Shown here: in pieces, positions 1-6,516 of the stretch | Position numbering within the stretch: the first letter of the stretch is position 1 | Layout of the letters: each line of letters opens with the position of its first letter | Assembly: GCA_964611385.1 (NCBI GenBank) | Contig: CAZSXS010000122.1 | Coordinates: forward strand, 1-6,690 | Direction of reading: 5' to 3' | Length of the DNA: 6,690 nt | From: CAZSXS01 sp964611385 | GTDB taxonomy: Bacteria > Bacillota > Clostridia > Lachnospirales > CAYPQA01 | Notes under the pieces: model-generated | What the model saw: only the letters and a program-made list of their open reading frames with translations | What the model was told of the DNA's origin: nothing | The model's database searches: none | Made by a program: the position numbers and the translations under genes

Positions 1-21
1 CTTTTTCGCCGTTTGAAAAAG
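1..21. repeat. Inverted repeat at the window edge, downstream of the operon
   Basis: CTTTTTC (1-7) and GAAAAAG (15-21) form a 7-bp stem with a 7-nt loop. On the minus strand the tail that would show a terminator lies outside the window; on the plus strand TTTTTCCC follows. It may be the operon terminator or the end of one, but this cannot be decided here. Confidence 0.3.
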
Positions 22-87
22 TTTTTCCCTTCCTCCCCCCAAGGTTTTAGCCAGACCCCAAATTAGGCTTTTTGAACTTATCAGTAC

Positions 88-1425
88 TTATTCAGCTATA
101 ACCAAAGTAGCAATCGCGTCCCCTGGAAGCTCTGTGGAGAGTACCTTGCCACTGAAGCGTACAGAAAGCGGAAGGGTCTTGTCGCCCTTGTTCAAAAAGA
201 CGCAGGCAATACTTCCATCTGGATTTTTAAAAGCAGTTACTTCCATCCGCTCAGTGTACTTGGAACTTCCAATCCTGACCGAACCTGGCTGTATGTACTT
301 GCTGAAATGCTTGAGGTAGTTATAGGAAAGCTTGTAATCCAATTCACCAGTCTCTGTGTTGCAATGGATGGGGGCATCACAAAAATTGCTGACATGATTC
401 GGCCCTCCGTGCTGATCAAGATAGAGATTCCAGTCAATGGAGAAGTTCATGCCTGCGTTCAGGTTGCCAATGATGTCTTGGGCATACATTCGGGCATGAG
501 CCAGCCGATTGCCCGAGTCAAAACGGCTGTATTCCACACAACCCTCGGTAAAGGCAAGCTTAAGCTCAGGGTAGATTTCCCGTATCATCCGCAGGGTGTC
601 AAAATGCTCCCCGGTATACCAATGGAAGGCTACGCCCTTCAACATGCTTCTTGTCTGTTCGTCAACGATCTCCAACGTGCGCTCCAAGGCCCGTTCCTTG
701 TTGTGATCCCAAATATAAAGGTCAATATCAAGCCCGTGTCGCTTGATGGCCGGATACAAAAACTCTTTCAAAAATGCTTTCTCCTCAGCCCCCGTGTAAA
801 GGCAGGAATCCCAGGTTTGTTTTGCATTAGGCTCGTTTTGAATGGTCAGCATTTTCACTTCAAAACCTAACTTGCCATATTCCTCAATGTACCGGCAAAT
901 ATACTCAGCCCATGCACCCCGGCACTCAGGCTTTAGCTTTCCCCCAAAGTTTCGCTGTCCTGTGGTCTTCATAAAAGCCGGAGGACTCCAGGGCGAAAGA
1001 AGTATGTTCAGCTTCTCACCAGCCTTCTTCTCCGCTGCCCTTAAAAAGGGGATCACATACTTTTCATCACGTTCTAAGCTAAAACTTTTAAACTTTGTAT
1101 CCTCAGGGTCATTGACGGCCTGGTAGTGGTTGAGACTAAAGTCACAGCTGTCCAGAGACAGGCGTACAAACTTATAATTGCAGCCCCCCTTGCCGAAGTA
1201 GGCCTCCAAAAGTTCCTCCTGCTTTTCCGGACTCATTTGGGCCCAGGTGTAAGCCGCCGCCTCTGTGGCTGCCCCACCAAAGCCTTCGAATATCTGATAC
1301 TGAATCTTTTCATAAAGATTAACCGCATTCATTTCGCAGTTATTGTCATTCTTCACTTCCAAGATCTTCGTATCGGTTAAAACTTTATTGTCTTCAAAGT
1401 TCGTGCATATCCATTCGCAGTTCAT
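88..1425 (-). CDS. Glycoside hydrolase family 30, cytoplasmic (beta-glucosidase/glucosylceramidase-like)
   Basis: A 445-residue retaining glycosidase of clan GH-A, normal length for GH30. EGFGGAATEAAAYTW (47-61) is the GH30 signature at the start of the barrel. PWSPPAFMKT (145-154) lines the active site. Glu198 in IQNEPNAKQTW is the predicted acid/base, and Glu294 in AFTEGCVEYS the predicted nucleophile. A beta-sandwich C-terminal domain follows from about 378, with VFLNKG near 409-414. No signal peptide is present, and I count 12 cysteines, both consistent with a cytoplasmic enzyme acting on imported substrate. The frame can extend to ATG at 1473, but that start lacks a ribosome binding site; the ATG at 1425 has GAAAGGA 9 nt upstream. 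It follows the LacI gene by 99 nt. Bacterial GH30 enzymes include beta-glucosidases, beta-1,6-glucanases, beta-xylosidases and xylanases; the subfamily cannot be settled here, although the motifs most resemble proteins annotated as glucosylceramidase. Confidence 0.93.
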   Translation of the reverse strand: MNCEWICTNFEDNKVLTDTKILEVKNDNNCEMNAVNLYEKIQYQIFEGFGGAATEAAAYTWAQMSPEKQEELLEAYFGKGGCNYKFVRLSLDSCDFSLNHYQAVNDPEDTKFKSFSLERDEKYVIPFLRAAEKKAGEKLNILLSPWSPPAFMKTTGQRNFGGKLKPECRGAWAEYICRYIEEYGKLGFEVKMLTIQNEPNAKQTWDSCLYTGAEEKAFLKEFLYPAIKRHGLDIDLYIWDHNKERALERTLEIVDEQTRSMLKGVAFHWYTGEHFDTLRMIREIYPELKLAFTEGCVEYSRFDSGNRLAHARMYAQDIIGNLNAGMNFSIDWNLYLDQHGGPNHVSNFCDAPIHCNTETGELDYKLSYNYLKHFSKYIQPGSVRIGSSKYTERMEVTAFKNPDGSIACVFLNKGDKTLPLSVRFSGKVLSTELPGDAIATLVIAE

Positions 1426-1434
1426 TGTATGATT

Positions 1435-1441
1435 TCCTTTC
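1435..1441 (-). promoter_or_regulatory. Ribosome binding site of the GH30 gene (decides its start)
   Basis: GAAAGGA lies 9 nt before the ATG at 1425. The upstream in-frame ATGs at 1473 and 1467 have no such site. Confidence 0.65.
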
Positions 1442-1487
1442 AACAGCCCATGGTTGACTTCCCCCATCGCCATGCCTGAAAATTCAA

Positions 1488-1511
1488 GCTAGCGTCTACT
1501 AGCCATGGCTA
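1488..1511. repeat. Overlapping palindromes between the LacI and GH30 genes
   Basis: TAGCCATGGCTA (1500-1511) is a perfect 12-bp palindrome. An overlapping inverted repeat pairs GCTAG (1488-1492) with CTAGC (1499-1503) across 6 nt. It lies within the 99-nt gap and has no T-run, so it is not a terminator. It may be a protein-binding site or mRNA structure, or chance. Confidence 0.35.
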
Positions 1512-1524
1512 CCATTTTTTCATA

Positions 1525-2535
1525 TTAAGATGATTTATTCATTCCAAAGCGGATCTGGCAAGACTTCCTAAGTACCAGCTCAGTGCCTACTCTGGTTATT
1601 CGTCCCTGTTGCACTGGATCTTTCAGTCTCATAAGCTCATGAATCGCTTGCCTTCCGATTTCTTGGGTGGGGTTTTTGATGGTGGTAAGCGGAACGAGAC
1701 ATTCTTGAGCGGCAGGCCCGTCGTCGAAACCGATTACACTGATGTCCTCAGGAACACTTAGGTTTAAATCAGCCAGTGCCTTCATGCAGCCTACCGCCAT
1801 TTCGTCGTTTGCGCAAAAGATCGCGTCCGGCTTGTGATTCACATGAGGTAAGCCCCCACGGATTGCGCTGTAGGCTGCATCAGCTTCAAAATATCCGTTG
1901 AATATCAATCCCTCGAATACTGGCAATGAAAACTTTTCCATCGTTTTGATAAAGAGAGCCTGCCTTTCATCCCCGTCAAAGTTTTTGTGACCTCTAAGAA
2001 AGGCAATCACTCGATGTCCAGAATGGATAAGGTATTCGGTTCCTTGCGCAATCCCCATTTCATTATTGACCAAAACACTGGAGATGCGGGGCCCTTGTAT
2101 TGCCTTATCCAAGAACACATACGGAATATTTTTCATAGTCAGTAAGTCAATGTCCTGATCCTCCAAATGCTCATTCAAGATCACCGCACCATCAATATTG
2201 GATGACAAAATCTCAGCCACAAGCTGTTTGCTGGTAAAAGAATTACTGATATGAATGATCAATGAATGATTGCATTTGGTGCAAGCAGCATACATTGACT
2301 GCAAGAGGTTGATATAGAAAGAAGAAAGAATATTTGGAAGGAACAATCCATAATTGTTCGTGATACTAGACTTCAAAAGCTTTGCATTAATGTTCGGAAC
2401 ATAGTTCAGCTCAAGAACAGCTTCCATGATCCGTTTCTTTGTGTCTTCCTTTACGTATGAAAGGCCGTTAAGCGCATTGGATACCGTTGAGATTGATACC
2501 CCTGCTCGCTTAGCCACATCCTTAATCGTCGTCAT
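1525..2535 (-). CDS. LacI-family transcriptional regulator
   Basis: A 336-residue DNA-binding regulator of full family length. Residues 1-25 are the LacI helix-turn-helix (TTIKDVAKRAGVSISTVSNALNG). The stretch from about 45 to 57 (YVPNINAKLLKS) matches the hinge helix, including the Leu that inserts into a central CpG of the operator. From about residue 60 there is a periplasmic-binding-protein-like effector domain with family landmarks: the end-of-domain segment DAIFCANDEMAVG, ISVIGFDDGP, and TTIKNPTQEIGRQA. The ATG at 2535 is supported by AAGGGG 5 nt upstream. It lies between the binding-protein and hydrolase genes, so the transporter and enzyme are its likely targets, with an imported sugar as the inferred effector. 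CG-centred palindromes in the operon promoter region fit the binding preference of the family. It has its own likely promoter in the 66-nt upstream gap. It is not CcpA itself: the sequence is unlike CcpA outside the shared motifs. Confidence 0.95.
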   Translation of the reverse strand: MTTIKDVAKRAGVSISTVSNALNGLSYVKEDTKKRIMEAVLELNYVPNINAKLLKSSITNNYGLFLPNILSSFYINLLQSMYAACTKCNHSLIIHISNSFTSKQLVAEILSSNIDGAVILNEHLEDQDIDLLTMKNIPYVFLDKAIQGPRISSVLVNNEMGIAQGTEYLIHSGHRVIAFLRGHKNFDGDERQALFIKTMEKFSLPVFEGLIFNGYFEADAAYSAIRGGLPHVNHKPDAIFCANDEMAVGCMKALADLNLSVPEDISVIGFDDGPAAQECLVPLTTIKNPTQEIGRQAIHELMRLKDPVQQGRITRVGTELVLRKSCQIRFGMNKSS

Positions 2536-2570
2536 TGTTTACCCCTTATCAAAAATACAAATTAAGTTTC

Positions 2571-2599
2571 ACTATACCGTATCGGAAGGCTTGCTGCAA
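2571..2599 (-). promoter_or_regulatory. Likely separate promoter for the LacI and GH30 genes
   Basis: On the minus strand TTGCAG (2594-2599) and TATAGT (2571-2576) are 17 bp apart, in the 66-nt gap just after the binding-protein stop codon. Transcription would begin near 2564, about 29 nt before the regulator start. It would give a basal supply of repressor and hydrolase independent of the main promoter. No AAACGTTT-type operator overlaps it. Confidence 0.6.
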
Positions 2600-2601
2600 G
2601 T

Positions 2602-4254
2602 CTATTTTAAGCCCAGTCGTTGAATGTTGGATTGTATTTTTTCGCTTCTGATAGCAACGATTTTGTCCCACCCGGTGTCTTTTAGAAATTTCTTGTAGTC
2701 CTCAATATACTTGTCAAACTCCGCATCATTCTTTGCCCGAATCAGGTTTGCAAGCGTTGTTGCCCAGTAGCTATCAATATTCTTTAAGTTTCTGGCTTCG
2801 GCACTGCCGGCTTCGGGGTTATAGTTTTCGAGAACAAAGTGGGGCTTGACTTTGCCTTTTCCCCATTCAACCATCTGACGGGTTGCATCAACGGTGTTGT
2901 CTTTTCCGTTCTTGGCGGCAAAAGAGTCCACACCAAACAAACAAAATTCACCAAAGCGATAGGTTTTCTTGAAGTTGTCTGGATTGTCTTTGCGCATAGC
3001 TTCTACTTCTGGAGTGAAGTAAAATTTACCATTTTCGTCCTTTAAGAAAGTTTCGTTTTCAAGTCCATAGAAGCAAACCTGTCTGCCGTAATCGCTGATC
3101 AGATAGGTAAAAATCTGAATAGCCTTTTGAGGATCAACACAGTTTTTCGTAATCAAGCTTAAGGTCCAGCCGGAAATACCGGATTGAGGAAGAGTCGGCT
3201 CGTTTCCTAGACTGCTCTTGGGGCCATCAATGGCAATATATTTTCGAGCGGGGTCATCGGCTATGTTTTTCTGCAAAGTACCCGTAAGCTGAGGTACGCC
3301 TGTGATCATGGATGTTGCATAACGTCCGCTGGCTAATTTCTCTTCAAAGGTTGCATTGTCATCCGAGAAGGCATCGTCACTGATCAACCCTTCCTGATAG
3401 GCTCTATTAAAGGTTTTAATCCATCTCAGGTATTCCGGGTCAAGGTTACGGTCATAGAATTGATTATCTTCGGTTACAAGGGGAACGCCAAGGAAGTCTT
3501 GGAACTTATCCCCCAGAGAGCTGGTAGTGGGATTGATACCAGAAGTAAAGCTACGAATCCCAATTGGCGCAATCTGAGGATACTTGGCTTTGATTTCCTT
3601 CAGCGTGCTAATAAATTTATCACCATCAGACATGTCAGGCTTTCCCAAGGCATTGTAGATATCTTCTCTCATTACAAAGAAATCTGCCGCTTGAAGGTAG
3701 CCGTTTTCATAATCCTCTGTTGTATTGGAATAGCTGGGGTAACCATAAGTTTTCCCGTCGCTCAATTGTGTCCAGTCAAAGGTTTCTTTATTGATTACAT
3801 TATAAAAATAGGGGTCATATTTATCTGCAAGCTCATTGAGTGACCAAGCCCAGGTGTTGGCCTTCTTGGCTACCTGAGACTGTGTATCCATGACCGTGAT
3901 GATATCTGGGAGCTGGCCCGAACCAAATAAGCCGTTTAACTTCGTGTCGTCACCTACCTGGAAGGTGACGTCAATGTTTAAGTCTTCCTTTAAAATCTTT
4001 GTGACATAGTCGGTTCCGAAATCCTGACTCCACCAGTCCACATTGACATACCAGGTCAGCTTTACATTTTCCGCTGGGTCAAGCTTCCAAGCAGGCGTAT
4101 TGGGGTCTATTGTGTATCGCGCTTCGGGTAAATTTGTACTTGCTTTGCTTCCAGTGCTTTTGTCCCCTTCTGAGGAGGATGAACAGCCAACGAGTGCAGA
4201 CGTTAGCAGAGAGAGGGATAAAAATAAGGTAGATATTCTTTTAAATTTAAACAT
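2602..4254 (-). CDS. Extracellular solute-binding lipoprotein of the sugar ABC transporter (LplA-like)
   Basis: A 550-residue family 1 solute-binding protein, anchored to the outer face of the membrane, which captures the sugar and passes it to the two permeases. Residues 1-24 form a lipoprotein signal: basic MFKFKR, a hydrophobic core, then the lipobox LVGC with the lipidated cysteine at 24. A Ser/Gly/Lys-rich linker follows to about residue 40. The mature part is rich in Trp, Tyr and Asp, as in carbohydrate binders (for example LTWYVNVDWWSQDFG). At about 550 residues it matches the large LplA-type binders found with LplB/YtcP permeases, not the shorter MalE-like ones of about 420. An ATG at 4263 would add three residues, but AGAAAGGA lies 8 nt before the ATG at 4254 and directly against the upstream one, so I prefer 4254. 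A 99-nt gap with a stem-loop separates it from the permease gene. Confidence 0.93.
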   Translation of the reverse strand: MFKFKRISTLFLSLSLLTSALVGCSSSSEGDKSTGSKASTNLPEARYTIDPNTPAWKLDPAENVKLTWYVNVDWWSQDFGTDYVTKILKEDLNIDVTFQVGDDTKLNGLFGSGQLPDIITVMDTQSQVAKKANTWAWSLNELADKYDPYFYNVINKETFDWTQLSDGKTYGYPSYSNTTEDYENGYLQAADFFVMREDIYNALGKPDMSDGDKFISTLKEIKAKYPQIAPIGIRSFTSGINPTTSSLGDKFQDFLGVPLVTEDNQFYDRNLDPEYLRWIKTFNRAYQEGLISDDAFSDDNATFEEKLASGRYATSMITGVPQLTGTLQKNIADDPARKYIAIDGPKSSLGNEPTLPQSGISGWTLSLITKNCVDPQKAIQIFTYLISDYGRQVCFYGLENETFLKDENGKFYFTPEVEAMRKDNPDNFKKTYRFGEFCLFGVDSFAAKNGKDNTVDATRQMVEWGKGKVKPHFVLENYNPEAGSAEARNLKNIDSYWATTLANLIRAKNDAEFDKYIEDYKKFLKDTGWDKIVAIRSEKIQSNIQRLGLK

Positions 4255-4262
4255 AGCAAACA

Positions 4263-4270
4263 TCCTTTCT
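4263..4270 (-). promoter_or_regulatory. Ribosome binding site of the solute-binding protein (decides its start)
   Basis: AGAAAGGA lies 8 nt before the ATG at 4254 and touches the alternative ATG at 4263, which is too close to be served by it. Confidence 0.7.
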
Positions 4271-4311
4271 ATTCATATACTTTTTAACATATCAAATTAA
4301 GTCTTTGAAAA

Positions 4312-4350
4312 ATTTTGCAAAATCTGCTTGCATTGAGTTTTCAGCAAGCA
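4312..4350 (-). repeat. Stem-loop between the permease and binding-protein genes
   Basis: On the minus strand, TGCTTGC (4344-4350) and GCAAGCA (4325-4331) form a 7-bp stem with a 12-nt loop, 3 nt after the permease stop codon. The perfect palindrome ATTTTGCAAAAT (4312-4323) follows almost directly. A short T-run comes only after the palindrome, so strong termination is unlikely. It may stabilise or process the mRNA so that the binding protein is made in excess over the permeases, a common need in ABC operons; this role is inference. Confidence 0.45.
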
Positions 4351-4353
4351 AGT

Positions 4354-5232
4354 TTATTCTTTGACAGCACCCAAGGTCATCCCTGAGACAAAATATTTTT
4401 GAAGGAAGGGGTAGACCATAATAATGGGTAGTGCGGTTACAACGATGGTAGCCAGCTGGATCGAGCGAGTGGTCGTAGGCATGACTGCACTGGCGGCCGG
4501 GTTTAGCATGGTTTGGGTTTGCGACTGTACAATGATTTCAAAAAGCTTCATTTGTACGGGGTAGAGCGCTTTGTCATTGATGTACATTCTTGCGCTCATA
4601 TAATCGTTCCATTGTCCTACGCCGTTAAACAAGGCAATGGTAGCCAAGGCGGGCTTTGAGAGCGGAAGGATAATCCGGAGGAAAACCTGCCAGGTTCCAG
4701 CACCATCAATGGTGGCGGATTCTTCAACGGCTCCGGGGACATTTCGAAAAAAGTTCATCAAGATAACCATATCAAAGTAGGTAAACATAGCAGGCAAAAT
4801 ATAAACAAGGAAGTTATCCAAAAGATGCAGCTGCCTGTATAACAAATAAGTGGGAACCATTCCACCACTAAAAAACATAGTGATCAGCCCAATGGTGGTG
4901 TAAAGCTTGCGGCCCATTAAGTAATTCTTGCTCATGCCATAGGCCACCATACTACAAAAGAAAACATGTGTGGCAACGCCCAAAATCGTTTTCAAAATTG
5001 AGATCAAAAAAGCATTCCAAATGCTGTTATCTCGAAAAACAGCCGCATAGTTATCCAAGGTAAATTCCTTCGGATAAAAGGAGATGGTTCCCGTAGCAAG
5101 TTGGTTTGCACTACTAAAGGAAGAAACCACTACGTTCCAGATCGGATAAAAGATAATGAAGGTTCCGATCGTCAGCAGAATGAGATTCATGACATTAAAG
5201 ATTGCATTTTCCTTTGTTGATTTCGCATTCAC
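4354..5232 (-). CDS. ABC sugar transporter permease, YtcP/LplC type
   Basis: A 292-residue second permease of the same CUT1 transporter. Hydrophobic segments lie near residues 13-37, 72-98, 111-134, 140-161, 193-208 and 258-278. The EAA loop reads EESATIDGAGTW at 170-181 and is followed by the LP pair at 189-190. The C-terminus, with YFVSGMTLGAVKE, is typical of YtcP/LplC proteins. The start is GTG: AGGAGGGG sits 6 nt before it, and the nearby ATG at 5228 is out of frame. That ribosome binding site overlaps the stop codon of the preceding permease (TAGGAGGGG), leaving only 12 nt between the genes, so the two are almost certainly co-transcribed and perhaps translationally coupled. It should form a heterodimeric membrane channel with its upstream partner. 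Confidence 0.93.
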   Translation of the reverse strand: MNAKSTKENAIFNVMNLILLTIGTFIIFYPIWNVVVSSFSSANQLATGTISFYPKEFTLDNYAAVFRDNSIWNAFLISILKTILGVATHVFFCSMVAYGMSKNYLMGRKLYTTIGLITMFFSGGMVPTYLLYRQLHLLDNFLVYILPAMFTYFDMVILMNFFRNVPGAVEESATIDGAGTWQVFLRIILPLSKPALATIALFNGVGQWNDYMSARMYINDKALYPVQMKLFEIIVQSQTQTMLNPAASAVMPTTTRSIQLATIVVTALPIIMVYPFLQKYFVSGMTLGAVKE

Positions 5233-5238
5233 TGGCTT

Positions 5239-5246
5239 CCCCTCCT
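5239..5246 (-). promoter_or_regulatory. Ribosome binding site of the second permease (supports GTG start)
   Basis: AGGAGGGG on the minus strand ends 6 nt before the GTG at 5232 and overlaps the TAG stop of the first permease, a layout that favours translational coupling. Confidence 0.85.
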
Positions 5247-6162
5247 AAAATATGGATTGATTGTCGTTCAGCTTACGAGTAACCGCATTCGTTGTAAGCA
5301 CGAGGATTAAGGATACAATAGAAATGCCAAGTCCGACAGCGGTGGCGTACGAAAAGCTCCCCTGAGCGATCCCGATGTTAAATACATAAGAGTTGATTAC
5401 CTCCGCATTAGGACGGTTCAAGGGGTTCATCAGTACCATGGTTTGATCCAAGTTGGAGTTGAGCATCCCGCCTATCGTGATGATCAGGTTCATGATGATA
5501 ATCTGCTTCATTAAGGGCAGGGTGATATGTATGATTTGCTTCAACTTGTTTGCGCCATCAATTCTAGCCGCTTCATAATAACTCGGGTCTATGCTGGTGA
5601 TTACCGCCAGATAAATGATGGTATTCCAGCCAGTTTCCTTCCAAGCCTCTGTCAAAACCGCAATCATCCAGTACTTGTCAGCTTGAACCAAAAAGTTCAC
5701 TGGTTCCTTAGTCAATCCAAGAAGAAGCAAGATCTGGGATACGATCCCGCTTGTTGAAAGCCAGTTGATGATCATACCACCCAAAACAATCCAAGAAAGG
5801 AAGTGGGGTAGGTAAGAAATCGTCTGAACAATCTTCTTGTAAGTTCCTCCTGACATCTCCGAAATCAAGACTGAAATAGCGATCGGAAGCGGAAAGCCGA
5901 TCAGCAGCTTCAAAAAGCTAATGGCCAGCGTGTTTCCCACAGAGCTCCAAAAAAACCGGTCAGTAAAAGCAATTTTAAAATTCTCCAGGCCAATCCAGGG
6001 TGCGCTATTGAGCGTGTCAACAACGGTGTAATGCCGAAAGGCTATGCTTAACCCATAAATGGGCAAGTAACAAAAAACAATCATGAAAGCAATGCCAGGC
6101 AAAACCATCGTCTGAAGCGCAAGTTGTTGTTTAAAACGAGACAGCACAGAACGCTTTTTCAT
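5245..6162 (-). CDS. ABC sugar transporter permease, LplB type (first gene of operon)
   Basis: A 305-residue integral membrane subunit of a carbohydrate-uptake ABC transporter (CUT1 class, LplB-like). The N-terminus is short and basic (MKKRSVLSRFK). It is followed by hydrophobic segments near residues 17-42, 74-100, 111-135, 165-190, 222-238 and 272-293, fitting six membrane spans. The EAA loop that docks the ATPase is seen as EAARIDGA at 197-204, followed by the usual LP pair near 215. The frame stays open upstream to a GTG at 6315. I chose the ATG at 6162 because GGAGGAAGGAG ends 6 nt before it and because LplB proteins normally begin with a short basic stretch. It is the partner of the permease 12 nt downstream. 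The substrate cannot be read from the permease; an oligosaccharide is inferred from the GH30 enzyme in the same locus. Confidence 0.93.
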   Translation of the reverse strand: MKKRSVLSRFKQQLALQTMVLPGIAFMIVFCYLPIYGLSIAFRHYTVVDTLNSAPWIGLENFKIAFTDRFFWSSVGNTLAISFLKLLIGFPLPIAISVLISEMSGGTYKKIVQTISYLPHFLSWIVLGGMIINWLSTSGIVSQILLLLGLTKEPVNFLVQADKYWMIAVLTEAWKETGWNTIIYLAVITSIDPSYYEAARIDGANKLKQIIHITLPLMKQIIIMNLIITIGGMLNSNLDQTMVLMNPLNRPNAEVINSYVFNIGIAQGSFSYATAVGLGISIVSLILVLTTNAVTRKLNDNQSIF

Positions 6163-6168
6163 GTCGAA

Positions 6169-6179
6169 CTCCTTCCTCC
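6169..6179 (-). promoter_or_regulatory. Ribosome binding site of the first permease (decides its start)
   Basis: GGAGGAAGGAG on the minus strand ends 6 nt before the ATG at 6162. It rules out the longer in-frame GTG at 6315, which has no comparable site. Confidence 0.85.
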
Positions 6180-6196
6180 GCCGACAGATCTCCTTT

Positions 6197-6212
6197 ACAT
6201 TAAAACGTTTTA
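6197..6212. promoter_or_regulatory. Operator-like palindrome O3 next to the first ribosome binding site
   Basis: ACATTAAAACGTTTTA includes the perfect 12-bp palindrome TAAAACGTTTTA (6201-6212). It lies 35 bp upstream of the first permease start, immediately after the T-run of the leader hairpin. Bases 6197-6211 are identical to 6501-6515. It is far from the promoter, so if used it would act by roadblock or by looping with the upstream sites. Confidence 0.6.
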
Positions 6213-6214
6213 CT

Positions 6215-6245
6215 AAAAAGTGCTGATTTCGGCGGCAAATCACAC
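6215..6245 (-). terminator. Terminator-like hairpin in the leader (possible attenuator)
   Basis: On the minus strand, GTGTGATTT (6237-6245) pairs with AAATCAGCAC (6220-6229) across the 7-nt loop GCCGCCG, with one bulged G. This gives nine base pairs followed at once by TTTTT (6215-6219). The stem is not very GC-rich, so termination may be partial. It ends about 50 nt before the first permease start, so read-through would be needed to express the operon from the upstream promoter. Confidence 0.45.
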
Positions 6246-6268
6246 GAATGAGTAAAAGTCCAAACTCG

Positions 6269-6296
6269 GTTTCGGCGAATCCCCTTTCGCCAAAAC
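6269..6296 (-). repeat. Stable leader stem-loop upstream of the attenuator-like hairpin
   Basis: In the minus-strand RNA, GUUUUGGCGAA (6286-6296) pairs with UUCGCCGAAAC (6269-6279) to give 11 pairs including one G-U, closed by the 6-nt loop AGGGGA. The octamer CGCCGAAA in its 3' arm recurs in the loop and 3' arm of the hairpin at 6215-6245, so the 5' arm could pair with either copy. Confidence 0.5.
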
Positions 6297-6324
6297 ACGC
6301 TAAAATCACCCCCACTTTTTCGAT

Positions 6325-6372
6325 CTCAATAAGCAGCAGACTATAACCAAGCCTGTCAATTGGCTTATTGAG
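6325..6372. repeat. 10-bp perfect inverted repeat in the leader
   Basis: CTCAATAAGC (6325-6334) and GCTTATTGAG (6363-6372) are perfect reverse complements separated by 28 nt. A competing 5-bp stem, AAGCC (6349-6353) with GGCTT (6362-6366), uses part of the same right arm, so the two cannot both form. A short palindrome, CTTGACTCAAG (6373-6383), adjoins it. No T-run follows on either strand, so it is not a terminator. Confidence 0.45.
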
Positions 6373-6500
6373 CTTGACTCAAGGCAAAGACAATTTCAAA
6401 AACCATCCAGGTACTCGCCTTAAGTTTATTTACAGTCTTCAACATTGGTAACAAACGGAAAGGCCAAGTGATTGTTTCATTAGAGAAAACGAATGAGAGA

Positions 6501-6516
6501 ACATTAAAACGTTTTT
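6501..6516. promoter_or_regulatory. Operator-like palindrome O2
   Basis: ACATTAAAACGTTTTT contains the perfect palindrome AAAACGTTTT (6506-6515). It lies about 50-65 bp downstream of the predicted start from the TTGCAA/TATAAT promoter. On the minus strand it directly follows the -10-like string TATTATATA, so it would sit at the start point of a weaker secondary promoter. The first 15 bases recur exactly at 6197-6211. The CG-centred A/T-flanked palindrome is what LacI-family proteins typically bind. Confidence 0.6.

Noticed and set aside
48..75. Possible plus-strand terminator (AGCC...GGCT then T-run).
   Set aside because: The stem is only 4 bp with a 13-nt loop, and no plus-strand gene precedes it.
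307..870. Plus-strand open frame of 187 codons opposite the GH30 gene.
   Set aside because: It is a shadow of the GH30 coding strand: no recognisable family, no promoter or ribosome binding site, and it lies wholly inside a well-supported gene.
1426..1473. 16-residue extension of the GH30 protein from the ATG at 1473.
   Set aside because: No ribosome binding site precedes it, and GAAAGGA is well placed for the ATG at 1425.
3460..3843. Plus-strand open frame of 127 codons opposite the binding-protein gene.
   Set aside because: It lies within a clear coding gene on the other strand and encodes no recognisable domain.
6163..6315. In-frame 51-codon N-terminal extension of the first permease from GTG at 6315.
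   Set aside because: It has no ribosome binding site, spans the leader hairpins and operator O3, and is not permease-like; the ATG at 6162 has an excellent site.
6354..6359. Perfect TTGACA -35 box on the minus strand in the leader.
   Set aside because: No acceptable -10 lies 16-19 bp downstream; TATAGT is only about 9 nt away.
6365..6505. Short ATG reading frames in the leader (13 and 22 codons) as leader peptides.
   Set aside because: Neither has a ribosome binding site, and their codons show no runs suggestive of a translation attenuator.
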